Origin: Castanea sativa
Taxonomy: Eukaryota > Streptophyta > Magnoliopsida > Fagales > Fagaceae
NCBI RefSeq assembly: GCF_040712315.1
Contig: NC_134016.1
Span: 19,870,390 to 19,934,389 of the forward strand
Length of the DNA: 64,000 nt
Direction: 5' to 3'
Shown: piece after piece, positions 23,280 through 35,755 of the stretch
Layout of the letters: each line of letters starts with the position of its first letter
Position numbering within the stretch: the first letter of the stretch is position 1
Made by a program: the position numbers and the translations under genes
The notes under the pieces: model-generated
Told to the model about the DNA's origin: nothing
What the model saw: the letters and a program-made list of their open reading frames with translations, nothing else
Databases searched by the model: none

Positions 23280-24012
23280 GTTTATATTTTATGAAATTAG
23301 ATTTCATAAATATGAATAACTAAAATATTAAACTGAGTACTCAAGGAATAAAATAGTTGTTTACAAAGTGACAGTTTATTATGACTTTGTTCATTATGGA
23401 TATTTCATGGAGGGGTCAAATGATATCATATTAGAGTCTTGGGAAATAATTTATTAATAAGGCCTAGAGTGAAATTATATTTTCATAGTGGTACTTGTTA
23501 TATAATTAATGGTAATTTCGGGCTTGTCAAGAGTTGATAGATAAATCTAAGGCCCATTGGAGTTAGAGCCTTATTAGTCCCTTTGACTCCATCCCAAGCC
23601 ACATACTTAAGCCCAATTGAGCTGGCCCAAAAGGCTAACCCAATTAGATAATCAATTTTTATTTAATAAGAGTTATTAAATAAAGTAACTGCCAAGGCAG
23701 TTAACATGTACGTATGATTAAAAGAATAGAAAATAGTTTTTCTCTACAAGGATCTTGGAAATACATTTTCCAAAGGAAAATTAACGTACACAAGAACTGA
23801 TTGAGAGACCACTCATCTTTGGCACCATGTGGAATTGGGATGAAGATTGAAGGTATTCTTAAGTTTTTTTTTGAATCTCACTGTATCAAGGTACACTTTC
23901 TTTTCTTTGTTCTAGAATTCAAAGTTACATGTTATCTCTCACGAATGAAGTAAATCTTTGTGTTGCTTCCGCTATAGGTTTTGTATGAGATGCAAAACCA
24001 GTTTTTCCAACA

Positions 24013-24074
24013 CATATTCCACAAGTACTTATACTTGTGAAGTGACCATTGCGCCAAAGATGCATGGTGGTAAT
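24013..24074 (-). mobile_element. SINE S1, 5' part
   Basis: This is the promoter-proximal side of the SINE cut by LTR C. Minus-strand reading gives ggcgcaatggtcacttcaca (A-box region) next to the acttgtggaat edge. It ends at the duplication ggtcaatccaat (24075-24086). Confidence 0.78.
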
Positions 24075-24651
24075 GGTCAATCCAATTAACCTTATTGCAT
24101 GCACCTTGCAAATAGCTTAGGTCAGCACGTAACAAATTAATTCATGATTAGTGATTATCAAATCTGTATGAGCCAAATCATTCATTCAAATTCTTGCACG
24201 TTGCAATTCTAAGTATTTTTGAAAAGTTTACATGAGAAAAATTATGAAATTTTAATGAAAACAACACTTTTGACTAATGGACGTATCAGAACTTGTCATG
24301 AGACTTATTGGTGTTCACTGTTATGACCACATTGTATAAAGAATTATATCTCAAGCAAAGTTTGCCGACATTAGTTGAAAAAGTCAGGAATAAAAGATGT
24401 GCTCCATTAGCTTGCTGAGAAAATGATGATGCAAACGATTCCACTCGGCTCTTTCTGATAAGTTGGCTTAATAAATGAACGCTACTCGTGGAGGTTTGTT
24501 CTTGAAATCTTTACTCTCGAGGCTTCATAGGATTCAAGATTTCTCCACTATTTTCAATCAAATTATAAAATATTTCTCTACTATTTACCTAAAAATAATG
24601 GCAGAAAAACTAAAAGCTAGACAAAATTTGACTACAAATTTAGTTGTAGCT

Positions 24652-24778
24652 TTTTTTTTTTTGAGAGAAAGTTTAAACCTAAGGAGTCCACTACTAATGA
24701 TAGATAGCTCTTTATCATCAGACCAAGACACCAATCAGTTTTTGGTGTAGACAGGAATTAAACTTCAGATCTCTTAAT
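24652..24778 (-). mobile_element. 5'-truncated SINE (same family as 50385-50535)
   Basis: The minus strand reads taattcctgtctacaccaa, then aaactgattggtgtcttggt, ctgatgataaagagctatc and an A-rich tail (poly-T at 24652-24662). The A-box half of the full copy at 50385 is missing. Confidence 0.75.
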
Positions 24779-24977
24779 ATATTTTTTTATTGGCTATGAA
24801 TTTTGACAAATCCGTAAATGGATTACATATATTTTTTTCTTTTTCTTTTTTTTTGTACTTACAAAATTTCTAGAAGATGAAAAATCAATAACTATATCAT
24901 CAATCAAATGTTTAAATTTCAAGTTTTGTAGTATAAAATTATGCATAAAAAATAAGTTAACAGATCAAATAATAAAT

Positions 24978-25240
24978 AACATTTGATTTTCATGAAATCT
25001 AACAAGTGTATTAAAAACATAAAGTGCATACAATTCAATGATTAAATTTTCAAAATATATAGTCATGTTTTATTTTTTTTTTATAAGAGTTGTAACTTTA
25101 AGGTGTATTAAGAACATTTGATTTTCATGAAATTTAACAAGTGTATTAAGGACATAAAGTGCATACAATTCAACAATTAAATTTTCAAAATATGTAGTTC
25201 TTTTTTTTTTTATAAGAGTTATAACCTTAGGCTATAACCA
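24978..25240. repeat. Two-copy direct repeat, period about 135 bp
   Basis: aacatttgattttcatgaaa occurs at 24978 and 25113, and the homology continues through aaagtgcatacaattcaa to a poly-T and ataagagttataacctt. Confidence 0.75.
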
Positions 25241-25959
25241 ATTTTGTAGCTAAATTTGTCCTAAAACAAAGTATAATCTTCTATCATGTGTCTTACCCTG
25301 CTAATATTAGAAGGATGTGTAAATGATTTAATTTATCTTTTTATAACGGCATAGTTTATGGGATCATTAAACGGTTATAAGTTTAAACATTATCTATGTT
25401 TGACCTCTTATTTAAAAAGTTAAAAATATGATGAGTTTGATTTCAATTATTAAAAGAAATTTGAGCCCATATTAGAAGAAAAAGAAAAAAAAAACAATAT
25501 ATTAATGTTTAAATAATTAAATTTATCTTCTTCTTCTTTTCTAACATATATTCAACTTTTGAGATTTGTCTAGAGTGTTGTTGGTGCACTGGCTCCTCCA
25601 CACGTAGAAAGCAACTTTTGAGAACAAACCAACAAATACATATCAACGTGGGTTTGCCATTTCGTTGTTGCAACCGTTCCAATGATCACCACGTTTGCGG
25701 GTCAATTTGGTCAGATTGAGTTAGGGATGATCGGTGGAATTTTTTTCTCTTTCTTTTTTGGAGAGTCATGGTACTGTGGGTTGGTGTGACGTGGAATAAC
25801 TTAGGTGCTCTTTATATGGTTCGAGTACAAAGACATGGTATTTATTTATCTCATATTCATAGTATGAGTCACTTATTAAATTTATGGTATAATCTATCAT
25901 AAATATGCGAATAAGGAGCCCTACGTTATCATATTTTGAGAGTACTTAATAATTTTCCT

Positions 25960-26600
25960 TGATGATGTACGAAAATTGTCAGTGAGTTGATGGCTCTTGA
26001 TCACACCGATGTGTAGCTAAAGAATAAGAAAATAAGAGCCAAACAGGAGGCACCGGTGGGGTACCGGTCAAAGACCCTCCGAAAGTTAAGTTAGTGAATG
26101 AGAAATCTCTAAGAACTCTATAGTGAGTTAGGGATTTTCTGCGTACCTAGGAAAGTAGGAGGATTGGTGCTTATATAGCGGTGGGGAGGAGACCTAGATC
26201 CTGAGAATACATGGATTTTCCTTAAATGAAGAATGCGGAGTTAATGCTATCAAGATCTTGGGAATACTCTCCATTCTAGGAAAGTGAAAATCATGTGGTA
26301 GGGTCTTTGTGCATGGTGCACAAGATGTTTTCATATATGAATATGTGTGCAGACCATGTAATGCCATGTAGGACCCGTCGGTATGCTTCTCCATCATTAG
26401 GGGTCATTTGTTAGTCTATTAGGGGGATGCACCTTTGAGCTTCATCTGGACCCATCTATGTAACCGTTGGCATTCTTATTGATGTAAGGTGCGGGGTCTT
26501 GGACGGCTCTTAATGAAACCGACAGCTTCTTTGGGGCCGACGATTCTTTGAGGTTGTCGGCTCTATTGTTGATACGATAGCTTTTTCTTGACGGGCTACC
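25960..26600 (-). repeat. 3' LTR of element F (inner end uncertain)
   Basis: Alignable with 49215-49855, including caccggtggggtaccggtc and the TATA-like ctatataagc on the minus strand near 26180. Similarity ends around cttgacgg (about 26605). The true LTR end may lie up to about 26670. Confidence 0.75.
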
Positions 26601-26728
26601 TCTGACTCCATGGTCCCGTCGGCTATGCCCAACGAGTCTTAGAGTAATAGGGCTTTTATGGGCATTGACTTCTCTATTGAAAAGTGTGTCATTAATGGGG
26701 TAGGTAGTCTTTGCAATGAATGCTAAAT

Positions 26729-26810
26729 GACACGTGGCACTTGTCCATTGGCCTTGTTTCTAATTAGAAACGTCGCTTCGTATATTACGCTCCTTCGTTC
26801 TATAAATAGT
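26729..26810 (+). promoter_or_regulatory. Promoter of the antisense gene in element F
   Basis: gacacgtggc (26729-26738) is followed by tataaatagt (26801-26810), about 245 bp upstream of the ATG at 27056. Same strand and layout as the element A promoter. Confidence 0.55.
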
Positions 26811-27055
26811 TCATCTTCCTTAATTTTCTCCTTTTATTTCATTTTCATCTCTAGAGCACTGGAATTCTAAGCCCTTCCGTCGGTGCTTCCATGTTCATCT
26901 TCATTTGTCGTTTTAACCATAGAGTAATCGTTGAGCCCTTACGTAAGTTTTATTTTCTCTACCTTAGTTGTTGTTTTTCTAGTTGGTCGTTGCTTTTTAG
27001 AGACTCATAGCATGAATAGGTTCTTAGAATACATCTGTCGCTTGTAGATGAATAG

Positions 27056-29371
27056 ATGTCAGGTGATAGAGAAGCAACGAATGAATAGTCGTCGTCAGTT
27101 CATGAGGGTGTGGGCTACAATGAAGTCTATCAGTCGGGGTGTGAGCCCATGAAGGATTTGACTTGGTCCCCAGAAAGGGAGTCATCTGCCCATTCTCCTA
27201 TTGATGAGGAAGAGGAGGAGTACAGAGGGAATGAGGAGGAAGGAGAAAAGGAGGATGAGGAAGAGGAAGATGGTGAGGGTGAAGAAGAAGGCAATGATGA
27301 CTAAGGAGGAGATCATGGGGAAGGTGATGGGGCCATCGGCCAGGTAGATAGTGGCAGTCACAGACCCTTCATCCTTCCCTTAATATGGACAGTGAATGAT
27401 TTCTACCCGACCATGTCCTCAAAGGTTTTCAACACTCTTCATGATTGTTACCAAATTCCTGAACACGTCCCCCTGCGGTTGCCAAGGAAGTTTGAAAAGT
27501 GTTATTCGGTTAGGATGGTGGACGTGGGCATGTATGATGTCATGTTTACTGCTAGATTGAGGTTGCGTTAACGAAGCTACACTGTCAGCTTGCTAACTAT
27601 TTAGGCCTATCTATTAGCTAACTCACTCCAAATGCATGGAGGATCTTTGTTGAGGCCGAGGTGATATGGGGCCAGTAGAGTGGTGGCAATCGTCGCCTTA
27701 CTCTCGATGAGTTCTTCTACTACTACAAGCCTAGGCAAATATACTCATCAAAGGGCATCTATCACTTCTTGGCAAGCAAGCAGTCGTTTAGGTTGGTGAA
27801 AGACATGCCTGACTCCAATAGGAATCAGAAGAATAGGTATTTCTTTGTTTAGGGAACATACTGAGTATGTAAACCCGAGGAGTGGGATAGCATGCCTGAC
27901 AGGTTTGATAACACTTGGTTTAAGGGAGTTTGGTGAGTCGTCGATGTCTATTATCCTTTTATCCCCTCAGTTTTGATTATGTAACTGACCTACTACTTTT
28001 TCATTTTCAGCTCAAGCCTATCTGGAAATATGCGAAGAGCAGGAGAGTTTCCTCAGGCAAGTTTGGGCGATTCCGCTTGAGTAAAGAAAGTGGAAGGATT
28101 TAGTCATGCTTGATACCCTTCGTGCTTTCTATAGTGGTCTAGAGCCGACGGCTAAAGCCTGACAATTAGATGCTTTCTCTCGTCAACGTAAGTTTTCTTT
28201 TTTCTATCCGTCCGCTTATCTTTCTAACCGTCCATTCTAGTCCGTCCATTTTCATTATTTCTTTTGTTATTGTTTTTCAAAGATGGATGCTAGCAGGAAA
28301 AGGGCCATGGTGGGGAAGTCTACTATTGCTCACCTTAAGTAGCAAGGGGAGGCATCGGCTTCCTTCTAGAGCGGCTCCCAAGAGGAAAGGCGCATGAAAG
28401 GATGACCATCTTTCCAAGAAGGCAATTGGTCAATCTACTAGGGAAGTCCAAGAGGTGCAACCACAGAAATCTCCTCCACCTCTCCATCATAGGGCTGGCA
28501 AAGGCCTCATGTCAGCCCATGGTCCCATCGTTTCTAACCCCGTCCAAAGGCTGGTGAGCCATAAAGGATATGCCGTTGAGATGGTCAACTCAATCATCAA
28601 GGACATGGACCTGGATGAATATGGTGAGCACGCCACTAAGGACTTGGGGGCCTCTGGCCTTTTCAGCCTGGCGAGGGAAAGTATCCGTCTAGTTTACATT
28701 CCCTTTTTTTTTCATTCTTCCCTATTATAACCGTCATCTTTTTGTAGCCAATGGTGAGGATGAAGGCCCTTCAGGACAGGTGTGAGGCCAAGGAGGGTGT
28801 GGTCTGTTGACAACGGAATCGTATGGAATACAAAGCAAATCAGCTAGAGCAATATAAGGAAGCTTCTCATATTCTTAACATGGAACTAACGGCGAAGATT
28901 GCTTTGCTAGAGAAAGAGACCCGTCACCGCGACGAATTGGCTAAGGTGAACACCAACTTGACGATGGAGTTGGCTGCCCTCCACTTGCAAATGGAGTGAG
29001 CCAAGGTCGAAGTTGTGGTGGGGTTCTAGACCTCTCAACCATACTATGACAAGTGTGGCAACTTCTATGGCAACAACTTCAATGATTGCCTCGAGCAGGT
29101 GGTTGTTGTCTACCATGACTTGGACCTGTCTCAAGTGGTTATTGATGATATCGTCCCGCCAACTCCTGGGGGTGCCGACGCCGTCATGGACGAAGCTGAC
29201 AACTTCGTACACACAGTCGAGGAGGAGGTGAAGGAGTCTGAGGCCGTTGGCCAGCATGCTTTTGAGGGCCAAACCATTCCTGATAGTTCGACCACTCCTT
29301 AGGTTTCGTCTACACTTGAGGGTCCGTCTGCTACTAAAGACTAGCCTACCTCCAACGTTTCTTCGTCCTAG
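27056..29371 (+). pseudogene. Antisense extra gene of element F (gypsy-associated plant domain)
   Basis: A plus-strand gene inside a minus-strand retrotransposon. It starts MSGDREATNE, then has a very acidic tract (27200-27300, E/D/G-rich). A globular domain follows with VPLRLPRKFEKCYS, then, after a frame change, a region like LANYLGLSISQLTPNAWRIF and LTLDEFFYYYKPRQ; I recognise this as the 'putative gypsy type transposon' domain type often found antisense in plant elements. Downstream come a basic linker (MDASRKRAMVGK), a coiled-coil region and the tail YHDLDLSQVVIDDIVPPTPG. Candidate introns with GT...AG borders are 27933-28010 (gtgagt...tttcag) and 28188-28282 (gtaagt...caaag). Several stops and shifts make it a pseudogene here. 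Its function is unknown. Confidence 0.65.
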
Positions 29372-29589
29372 TTTTATCTTTTTTATTGTTGGTTGATGTT
29401 TTTTGTAAAACTAAATTTGAGACAATGGTGGGCCCTATTTTGGGCTTTATGTACAAACGCTTATTACCATTGGGTTTATATTTATTGCTCTTTTATCCAT
29501 TACTTTCACTTGTTGCTTGTTTCTTTCGCTTTGTATGTCTATTGCAATTGTGGATATGCCCTCTATCTGTTGTAAAGACTTGACTATGC

Positions 29590-30310
29590 CTGCCCAGTGC
29601 CTGTCAATACCTTAGGTCATCTGTTAATCTCGTAGATAGGACTTTGTAATTTTATGACTAGGTACCCATTGGTATCCTTGGTCATCCTCACATCCCATAG
29701 GTAGGATTTAGTAACTTTGTGACCAGGTACCTGTTGGTATCCTTAGTCATCCATCCACTCTATAGGTAGGATTTAGCAATTTTGTGACTAGGTACTCGTT
29801 GGTATCCTTGGTCATCCTTCCACTCTGTAGGTAAGATTTAGTAATTTTGTAACTAGGTACCCATCGGCATCCTGATCACCCGTCCATCTCATAGGTAGGA
29901 TTTAGTAATTTTGTGACGAGGTACCCGTCAGTATCCTTGGTCATTCGTTCATCTCGTAAGTAGGACTTAGTAATTTTTTGTGACTAGGTGCCAGTCGGTA
30001 TCCTTGGTCATTCGTCCATCCCATAGGTAGGACTTATTAATTTTTTGTGACCAGGTGCCTGTTGGTATCCTTGGTCATCTGTCCATCCCGTAGGTAGGAC
30101 TTAAGTCATTTTTTATGACCAGGTGCCCGTCAATATCCTTGGTCATCCGTCTATCCTGTAGGTAGGACTTAGTAATTTTTTGTGACCAAGTACCCGTCGA
30201 TATCCTTAATCATCTGTCCATCTCGTAGGTAAGTCTTAGTAATTTTTGTGACTTGGTACCCGTCGGTATCCTTGGACATTCATTCATCTCGGAGGTAGGA
30301 CTTAGTAATT
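29590..30310. repeat. 65-67-bp tandem array of element F
   Basis: About 10-11 units carrying gtaggtaggacttagtaatt, then tgtgaccaggt and ggtatccttggtcatccgtc. Markers are at 29671, 29736, 29801, 29866, 29930, 29997, 30064, 30132, 30199 and 30265: steps of 65 in the first half and 66-68 in the second, because a tttt run is longer there. It lies between the ends of the two converging genes. Confidence 0.92.
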
Positions 30311-30489
30311 TTGTGAAAAATCTCTTAAAGGCTAAATATTTATAATAAAAAATATATGAATGATGTAGAAAAACGTAGATAATGTGTTCGATAATCCTTA
30401 AGAGTTTCATTTCAATAATCAAAATACTTAATATCCTACTTTAACAACATAAAGAAAAGAAAATCAATAACGTAGTTTGTAGTTGTCTA

Positions 30490-32697
30490 TTCCTAGTAGT
30501 ATCTCTGTAGGTGCTCGGTGTTCCATGGGTGGTGGAGTCTTTGTCCGTCAAGGGTCTCCAGGTGGTAGGTCCCCTTTCTATGGCAGTCAACAATCCTATA
30601 AAGTCCTTCCTAGTTGGGGCCTAACTTGCCCTGTGCAAGGTCATTGGTAGCTATCGTCACCTTCCTCAAGACTAGGTCCCTGACCTGAAAATGCCAAGGT
30701 TTGGCCTTGGTGTTGTAGTGCTTTGTCATTAGGTCCTAATAACATGCAATCCGTTGTTCCACCGTTGCCTTAACTTCATCTAGAAGGTCCAACTACAGGC
30801 ACATTCCTTTTTCATTCCTTCTTTCATCATGGTGAGCCACCCTGTAGCTGGTTAATCCAACTTATGTCGGGATGACGGCTTGAATCCTAAATGCAAGGCG
30901 GAAGGGTGTTTCACCTGTAGGCATGCGAGCTGTCGTCCGGTATGTCCATAACACACTTGGCAGTTCGTCGGCCATATCCCATTTTCCCCCCTCGAGTCGA
31001 ATCTTGATCATCGGTTTATAATCTCTACTTAACCATTGGCTTGTGGGTGGGCGGGGATGAATAGTGGTTTTTGATTCCCAGCTGTTGGAAGAAGTCCCTA
31101 AATACGTCATTGTCAAATTGTTTTCCATTGTCGGAAACAGACTCTAATGATGCCAAAGCGGCAAATAATGTTCTTCCAGACAATGCCTCGGACATTCTTC
31201 TTAGTGATAGTGGCCAAGGGTTCTGCCTCGACCCGTTTAGTGAAGTAGTCGATTCTTATGACAAGGAACTTAAGTTTCCGGATTGCTATGGGGATGGGTC
31301 TCATTATGTCAAGCCCCCACTAAGCGAATGGTTAGGGAGAGTTCATTGGGGTAAGCTGCTCTAACAGTTGTCGTATTACTTTGCTGAAGCATTGGCATTT
31401 GTCGCATGCCTTTACGTAGGACTGGGTGTCCTACTACATAGTGGGCCAATAGTACCCTGCTCGTATCAGCTTGTGGACCAATGAGCATGCTCCTAAGTGG
31501 TTTCCACACTCCCTCATGGATTTCCCTCATGTTGTAGTCTCCTTCATTGGGGATTGAGCATCTTAGGTACGGATGAGAGAAGCCCCTTTTGTAAAGGACA
31601 TCCCCAATTAGTACGAAACATGACAACTACAGCTTCAACCTACGGGAAGCATTGTGGTCTTTCAGGAGCATCCCATTCCTAAGGTAGGATATGATTGGTG
31701 TTGTCCAATAAGCTCTAATAGGAATCACCTGTACATCTATTTTGTGGATGGCAGGGGAGTATTGGACGAAGGATAGTACTTGACCAGTGATGACCATGTG
31801 CTCCGCGAATGCAGCCTTGGCTAGACTGTCAGCTTGCTATTCTCTTCCCTCAGGATTTACACAAATTTGACCATAAGCTTCTGGCTCACCCTTCCTTTGA
31901 CCATGCTTAGATACTTCTTCATTCGTTCCACTTTGGCCTCATAGTCTCCATTGATATGTCCGACGAAAACTTGTGGATCACAGTGTATGACTACTTGTAA
32001 ATAGCAGTGTATGACTACTATGGTGTGTGCTTGAAAGTACGGTCTGAGTTTTCAAGCAGCTGAGATCAAGGCAAAGGCCAGTTTTTCCATAGGGGGATAC
32101 CTTCCTTCCCCTCCCCAGAGTGTGCAGCTGGTGTAGTAGATGGGTAACTGTATGCGACCTTCTTCTCAAATGAGAGCTGAGCTGACAGCCGTTGGTGACA
32201 CAGCCAAGTAGAGGGAGAGCTCTTCATCGAGTTTGGACAGACTTAGTAATGGTAGGGACGCAAGGTACGCCTTCAATTCCTCGAAAGCCTTCTAGCATTC
32301 GTCGGTCCATTCGAAGGCCCGCTTTAGTATTTTGAAGAAAGGTAAGCACTTGTATGTCGCCCTAGAGATGAACATGTTTAGAGCTGCCACCCTACCGTTT
32401 AAGCTTTGCACTTCCTTGACATTCTTCTAGGTGTCATCTCCAATATGGCATGAATTTTGTCAGGGTTGGCCTTCGTACCTTGCTATGACATCATAAAGCC
32501 TAGAAATTTTGCCAATGATACCTCAAACACACATTTGCTGGGATTGAGTTCATGTCATAAAGACATAGGGTTTCGAATGTTTCCTGAAGGTCATCCAAGT
32601 GACTACTCTCCTTCGCGCTCTTTACAAGCATGTCGTCTACGTATACTTCGACGTTCTGCCCAATCTGCTAGATGAACATTTTATTCATATGCCTTTG
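30490..32697 (-). pseudogene. Element F pol, 3' half: RT end, RNase H, integrase
   Basis: Continues the RT split by element E. From 32697 it reads YQRHMNKMF and then the RT catalytic motif VEVYVDDMLVKS (near 32650-32630). RNase H-region fragments follow (EQQADSLAKAAFAEH near 31830). The integrase zinc-finger part CDKCQ lies near 31400, in a shifted frame. The integrase core includes RKLKFLVIRIDYFTKRVEAE (31290-31230) and the C-terminus KLGPNWEG...LETLDGQRLHHPWNTEHL (30640-30500). Several stops and frame changes are present, so no active protein can come from it. Confidence 0.82.
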
Positions 32698-32701
32698 GTA
32701 T

Positions 32702-33639
32702 TGTTGGGTTAAGATAGCTTGACCCTGGTTAATTAATTCAATTACTCAAGTTGATTAATTAGGTCCAATTGCATGCAAATCGTGAAGGCATCAACAAATC
32801 ACCAAAAATACTAAATGCAGCAGAAAATAAATTAGACACTATGATTTATTGACAAATGGGGAAAACCTCGCAAGGCAAAATCCCCACCAAGTGATTTTAG
32901 GGTCACCACTCCTAAGAATCCACTAATCAACAATCAAGCAGTTACAAGTATAAGGAATCTTACCAACTACCCTGGCCTATTCCGAAATACCAACCTACAG
33001 TTGAACCTTTGCTCCAATACCCAATTGGACTTGATCTTGTAGTAGCATTCTTTCCTTTAAAGCACAAATCTTCAATCTGTGACTAACCCTTTGCACGGAT
33101 CCTAGTACATGACTAACTCTAGCAACTTGAATAGAATTTTTTGGCTGCAAAATTCTTCACTTCATTAACAATGAAGATTAAGAAGCACTTGGTTACAAAA
33201 CCCTATGGCGTACAAACGAAATAACTTCTCATAGAAAAAATAAGTCTCTTGGTCTTTGTATCCGTGTGTGACGACTCTTAAAAATAAGCCTTATATATGT
33301 CTAGGGTTGTGAGAGACTAAACCCTAAACAAATACACTAGCCTAGGCTGAATTTCAGATTTGGAAATTCTAAAATCGTAAATCTCTATAGATTGAGTTGT
33401 TGTCGAGCTATCTATCAAGCTTCACATTAAGTCTCGATAGTAGGCATCTATCGAGCTATCTATTGAGACTTAATGAACAGCTTTTCTTCACTTGTTTCTT
33501 AGACCAATCTTTTGTCTTTAATACTTGACTTGAACAACATGTTTCTTGAAGTATTAAACTCATCTTAGATTTACCAAATTACAAGTAAAGTGCATTTTGT
33601 CAAAGGATTAGCCAATTACAATAAAATATGACCCTAACA
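32702..33639 (-). repeat. 3' LTR of element E
   Basis: 938 bp, alignable with 45989-46909. On the minus strand it runs TGTTAGGGTC...CTTAACCCAACA, with tatataaggct as TATA-like box near 33298. Confidence 0.88.
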
Positions 33640-33646
33640 ATCTCCC

Positions 33647-35750
33647 TATGAGAGATCGGGAAAAACTAACCTGAAGGTGCTCTCAGAAAAGGAGTGAGAC
33701 ATCTGCATTTCTCTTTTTAGGATTATGTGTGGAGTCACCACTTATTTTTTTGTTACAAAAAATAAGAAAAAGAAAATAAGAAAATACATTGGGTACATAT
33801 CTGAATAATACAACTTCTCATTAATTTGAATGAATTACAATTTAATAAAATGAAATATACAAGGCTTTGTCCACTAAATTACAATCTAGGAAAAGATTAC
33901 AAAGCTTTGTTTCCTAGATTACAATCTAAAAAAGGAAAATTACAAGGCCTGGTTTCCTAGATTACAATCTAAAAGAAAAGATAAAGCACTGTCAACGAAC
34001 CAAAATCTAGATTCGGGGGCTACGTTACATAATGGGAAGGTGTTAGGCACCCATTCTGCCCACATGGAGTCTGGTCTTCTAGACTCTAAATGACCATTTA
34101 TATACCCATTTAAATGATGCATGACATTACAATGTAATATTGAAATCCCTAAATTCAATATTAATTCACTTGTTAAAAATTCAAAATCTACAATTTTTAT
34201 TTAAGAAGAAACACAAAATTGTTGATATTTCACGTCGAAGAAAACATTTTTTTATGAAAAAGTTCAGTTCTGTATTTAAAAAAAATACAGATCAGATTTT
34301 ATATTCGGAAAAAAAATTCAGATCTGTATTTAATTAAAATACAGATAAGTTTTTATTCAAAAAAAAATTTAGATCAATATTTAATGAAAATACAGACCAG
34401 TTTTTATTCAGAAAAAATTTCAGATGTATTTAATGAAAATACAAACCAATTTTTACTCAAAAAAAATTTCAGATCTGTATTTAATGAAAATACAAATTAG
34501 TTTTGTTATTGTTCTTTTTTTTTTTTTAAAGTTTTTAGTAATTAATTGCAGATCTTGAAATTTAAAGAAGAACTAAATCTTAAGCATGATAATCAACTAA
34601 AGAAAAATCGAACTAAACATGTAAACGTGGTATATATAAAATATGAACAAGATTGTATTGACAATGAAATCAAACATCTATATCCATGAAAACCATGCAA
34701 TGAATAACACACATATATCAATTAGGAAATTAAAAAAAAAAAACAAAACAAAAGAATGAAATTAAATACCTACATGCATGAATGTACCCTTCAATGAAAT
34801 AATACTTTAGAAATCAAAGAAGTTTAACTTCTTTGGGATCTAAAATATATTTACTTACAAAAGAGAAATTCTTAAAGCCAAGGCTTCTAGAACGTCTTTA
34901 ACGTAGGGGGAGCAAAGAAGTCAAAAAAAGATGGGCCTTGATTTTTGATGTTTTTCCCCTATTTATAGGGGGTTGGATGCTTGAGAAATAAGCTGAATAA
35001 TATCAAATATGAATTAGACTGTGTCGTTATGCCCAAAAATTTGAAATAAATGTGTTCTAGCTTAATCAGAAGATTTCCAGGCCGGGCCTCAGGGTTGTGC
35101 CAATCGGCATTTGAGAAAAGCCAATTGACACTTGCCATGGGCGATCGGCACTCCAAGAGTGCCAATTGGCCCTCTCGTGTGCCGAGCCCCACTTCCAATT
35201 TTGGTTCAATTGGGACTTTTTTTGAGGATTTTCTGAGTCGAGAATTACACCTAGACGTGTTTTTAACTCGTATTCTAAAATAAATCCCTTTTATTTTGAT
35301 AATCAGGTCTTTAAAAAAATAATTATCTGATAGATAAATATTCTTAAAAAGACTTAATTATCAACAATTCTTTTGTCATCTGATCATCCATTTTATTTCC
35401 ATGCAAACAGGCTTATTTTTTACAAAAACCAACAACCAATCACAAAATTATTTAATTAATTTTAATTGTTTAACTAATCAAAATTAATTTTAATTAATCA
35501 CATGTGATTGGTTCCACCCAAACAAAATGCATGCAGACCGAGAACATTTGATCTTGTGATATCTTTTAATCTGACAATCTAATTTGGGAATTGGGCATAC
35601 CGTCACGACTGTCAAAATCTCAAGATCATTTTTATGATATGCAATGAATGAATTAATGCATTTAATGCAACTATGATTTTTCGGGTATATGAAATGGTCA
35701 TTTTAGTCATCTTTCAAGATTAAATTATGGTGCAAAATCGAGTGTCTACA
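33647..35750 (-). mobile_element. Solo LTR H (Tat/Ogre-like, 2.1 kb)
   Basis: Inserted in the polypurine tract of element E. CTCCC (33642-33646 and 35751-35755) is duplicated, and the tract caaagggggag|attgtt can be read across the gap. Minus-strand ends are TGTAGACACTCGATTTTGC and gatctctcata, the latter like the B LTR end gatctctcaca with one change. There is no internal region. Confidence 0.83.
34255..34510. repeat. Short tandem repeat in LTR H, period about 53-55 bp
   Basis: About five units with ttcagatctgtatttaatga, then aaaatacagat and a ttttattcaaaaaa segment (starts near 34264, 34319, 34372, 34426 and 34478). Confidence 0.75.
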
Positions 35751-35755
35751 CTCCC

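Larger units (their letters stand above)
3643..24012 (+). mobile_element. LTR C (solo LTR, interrupted twice)
   Basis: An LTR with TGTTG...CAACA ends inserted into SINE S1, flanked by CATAT (3638-3642 and 24013-24017). Its own sequence survives in three pieces: 3643-3937, 4842-5180 and 23285-24012, about 1.36 kb in all. The gaps are a family D solo LTR and element A. An inverted, 3'-truncated copy (39892 to about 41829) reads straight through both the position occupied here by element A and the neighbouring sequence, which confirms the junctions. No internal region of C was found, so the superfamily is not assigned. Confidence 0.82.
24087..25959. other. Gene-free spacer between the two retrotransposon stacks
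   Basis: AT-rich, with no coding region I can support. It probably contains the sequence that lay upstream of the peroxidase before the left stack inserted. It holds a truncated SINE (24652-24778) and a direct duplication (24978-25240). Confidence 0.6.

Noticed and set aside
27110..27304. Separate acidic protein of 64 residues
   Set aside because: It is the acidic N-terminal tract of the element F antisense gene, not an independent gene.
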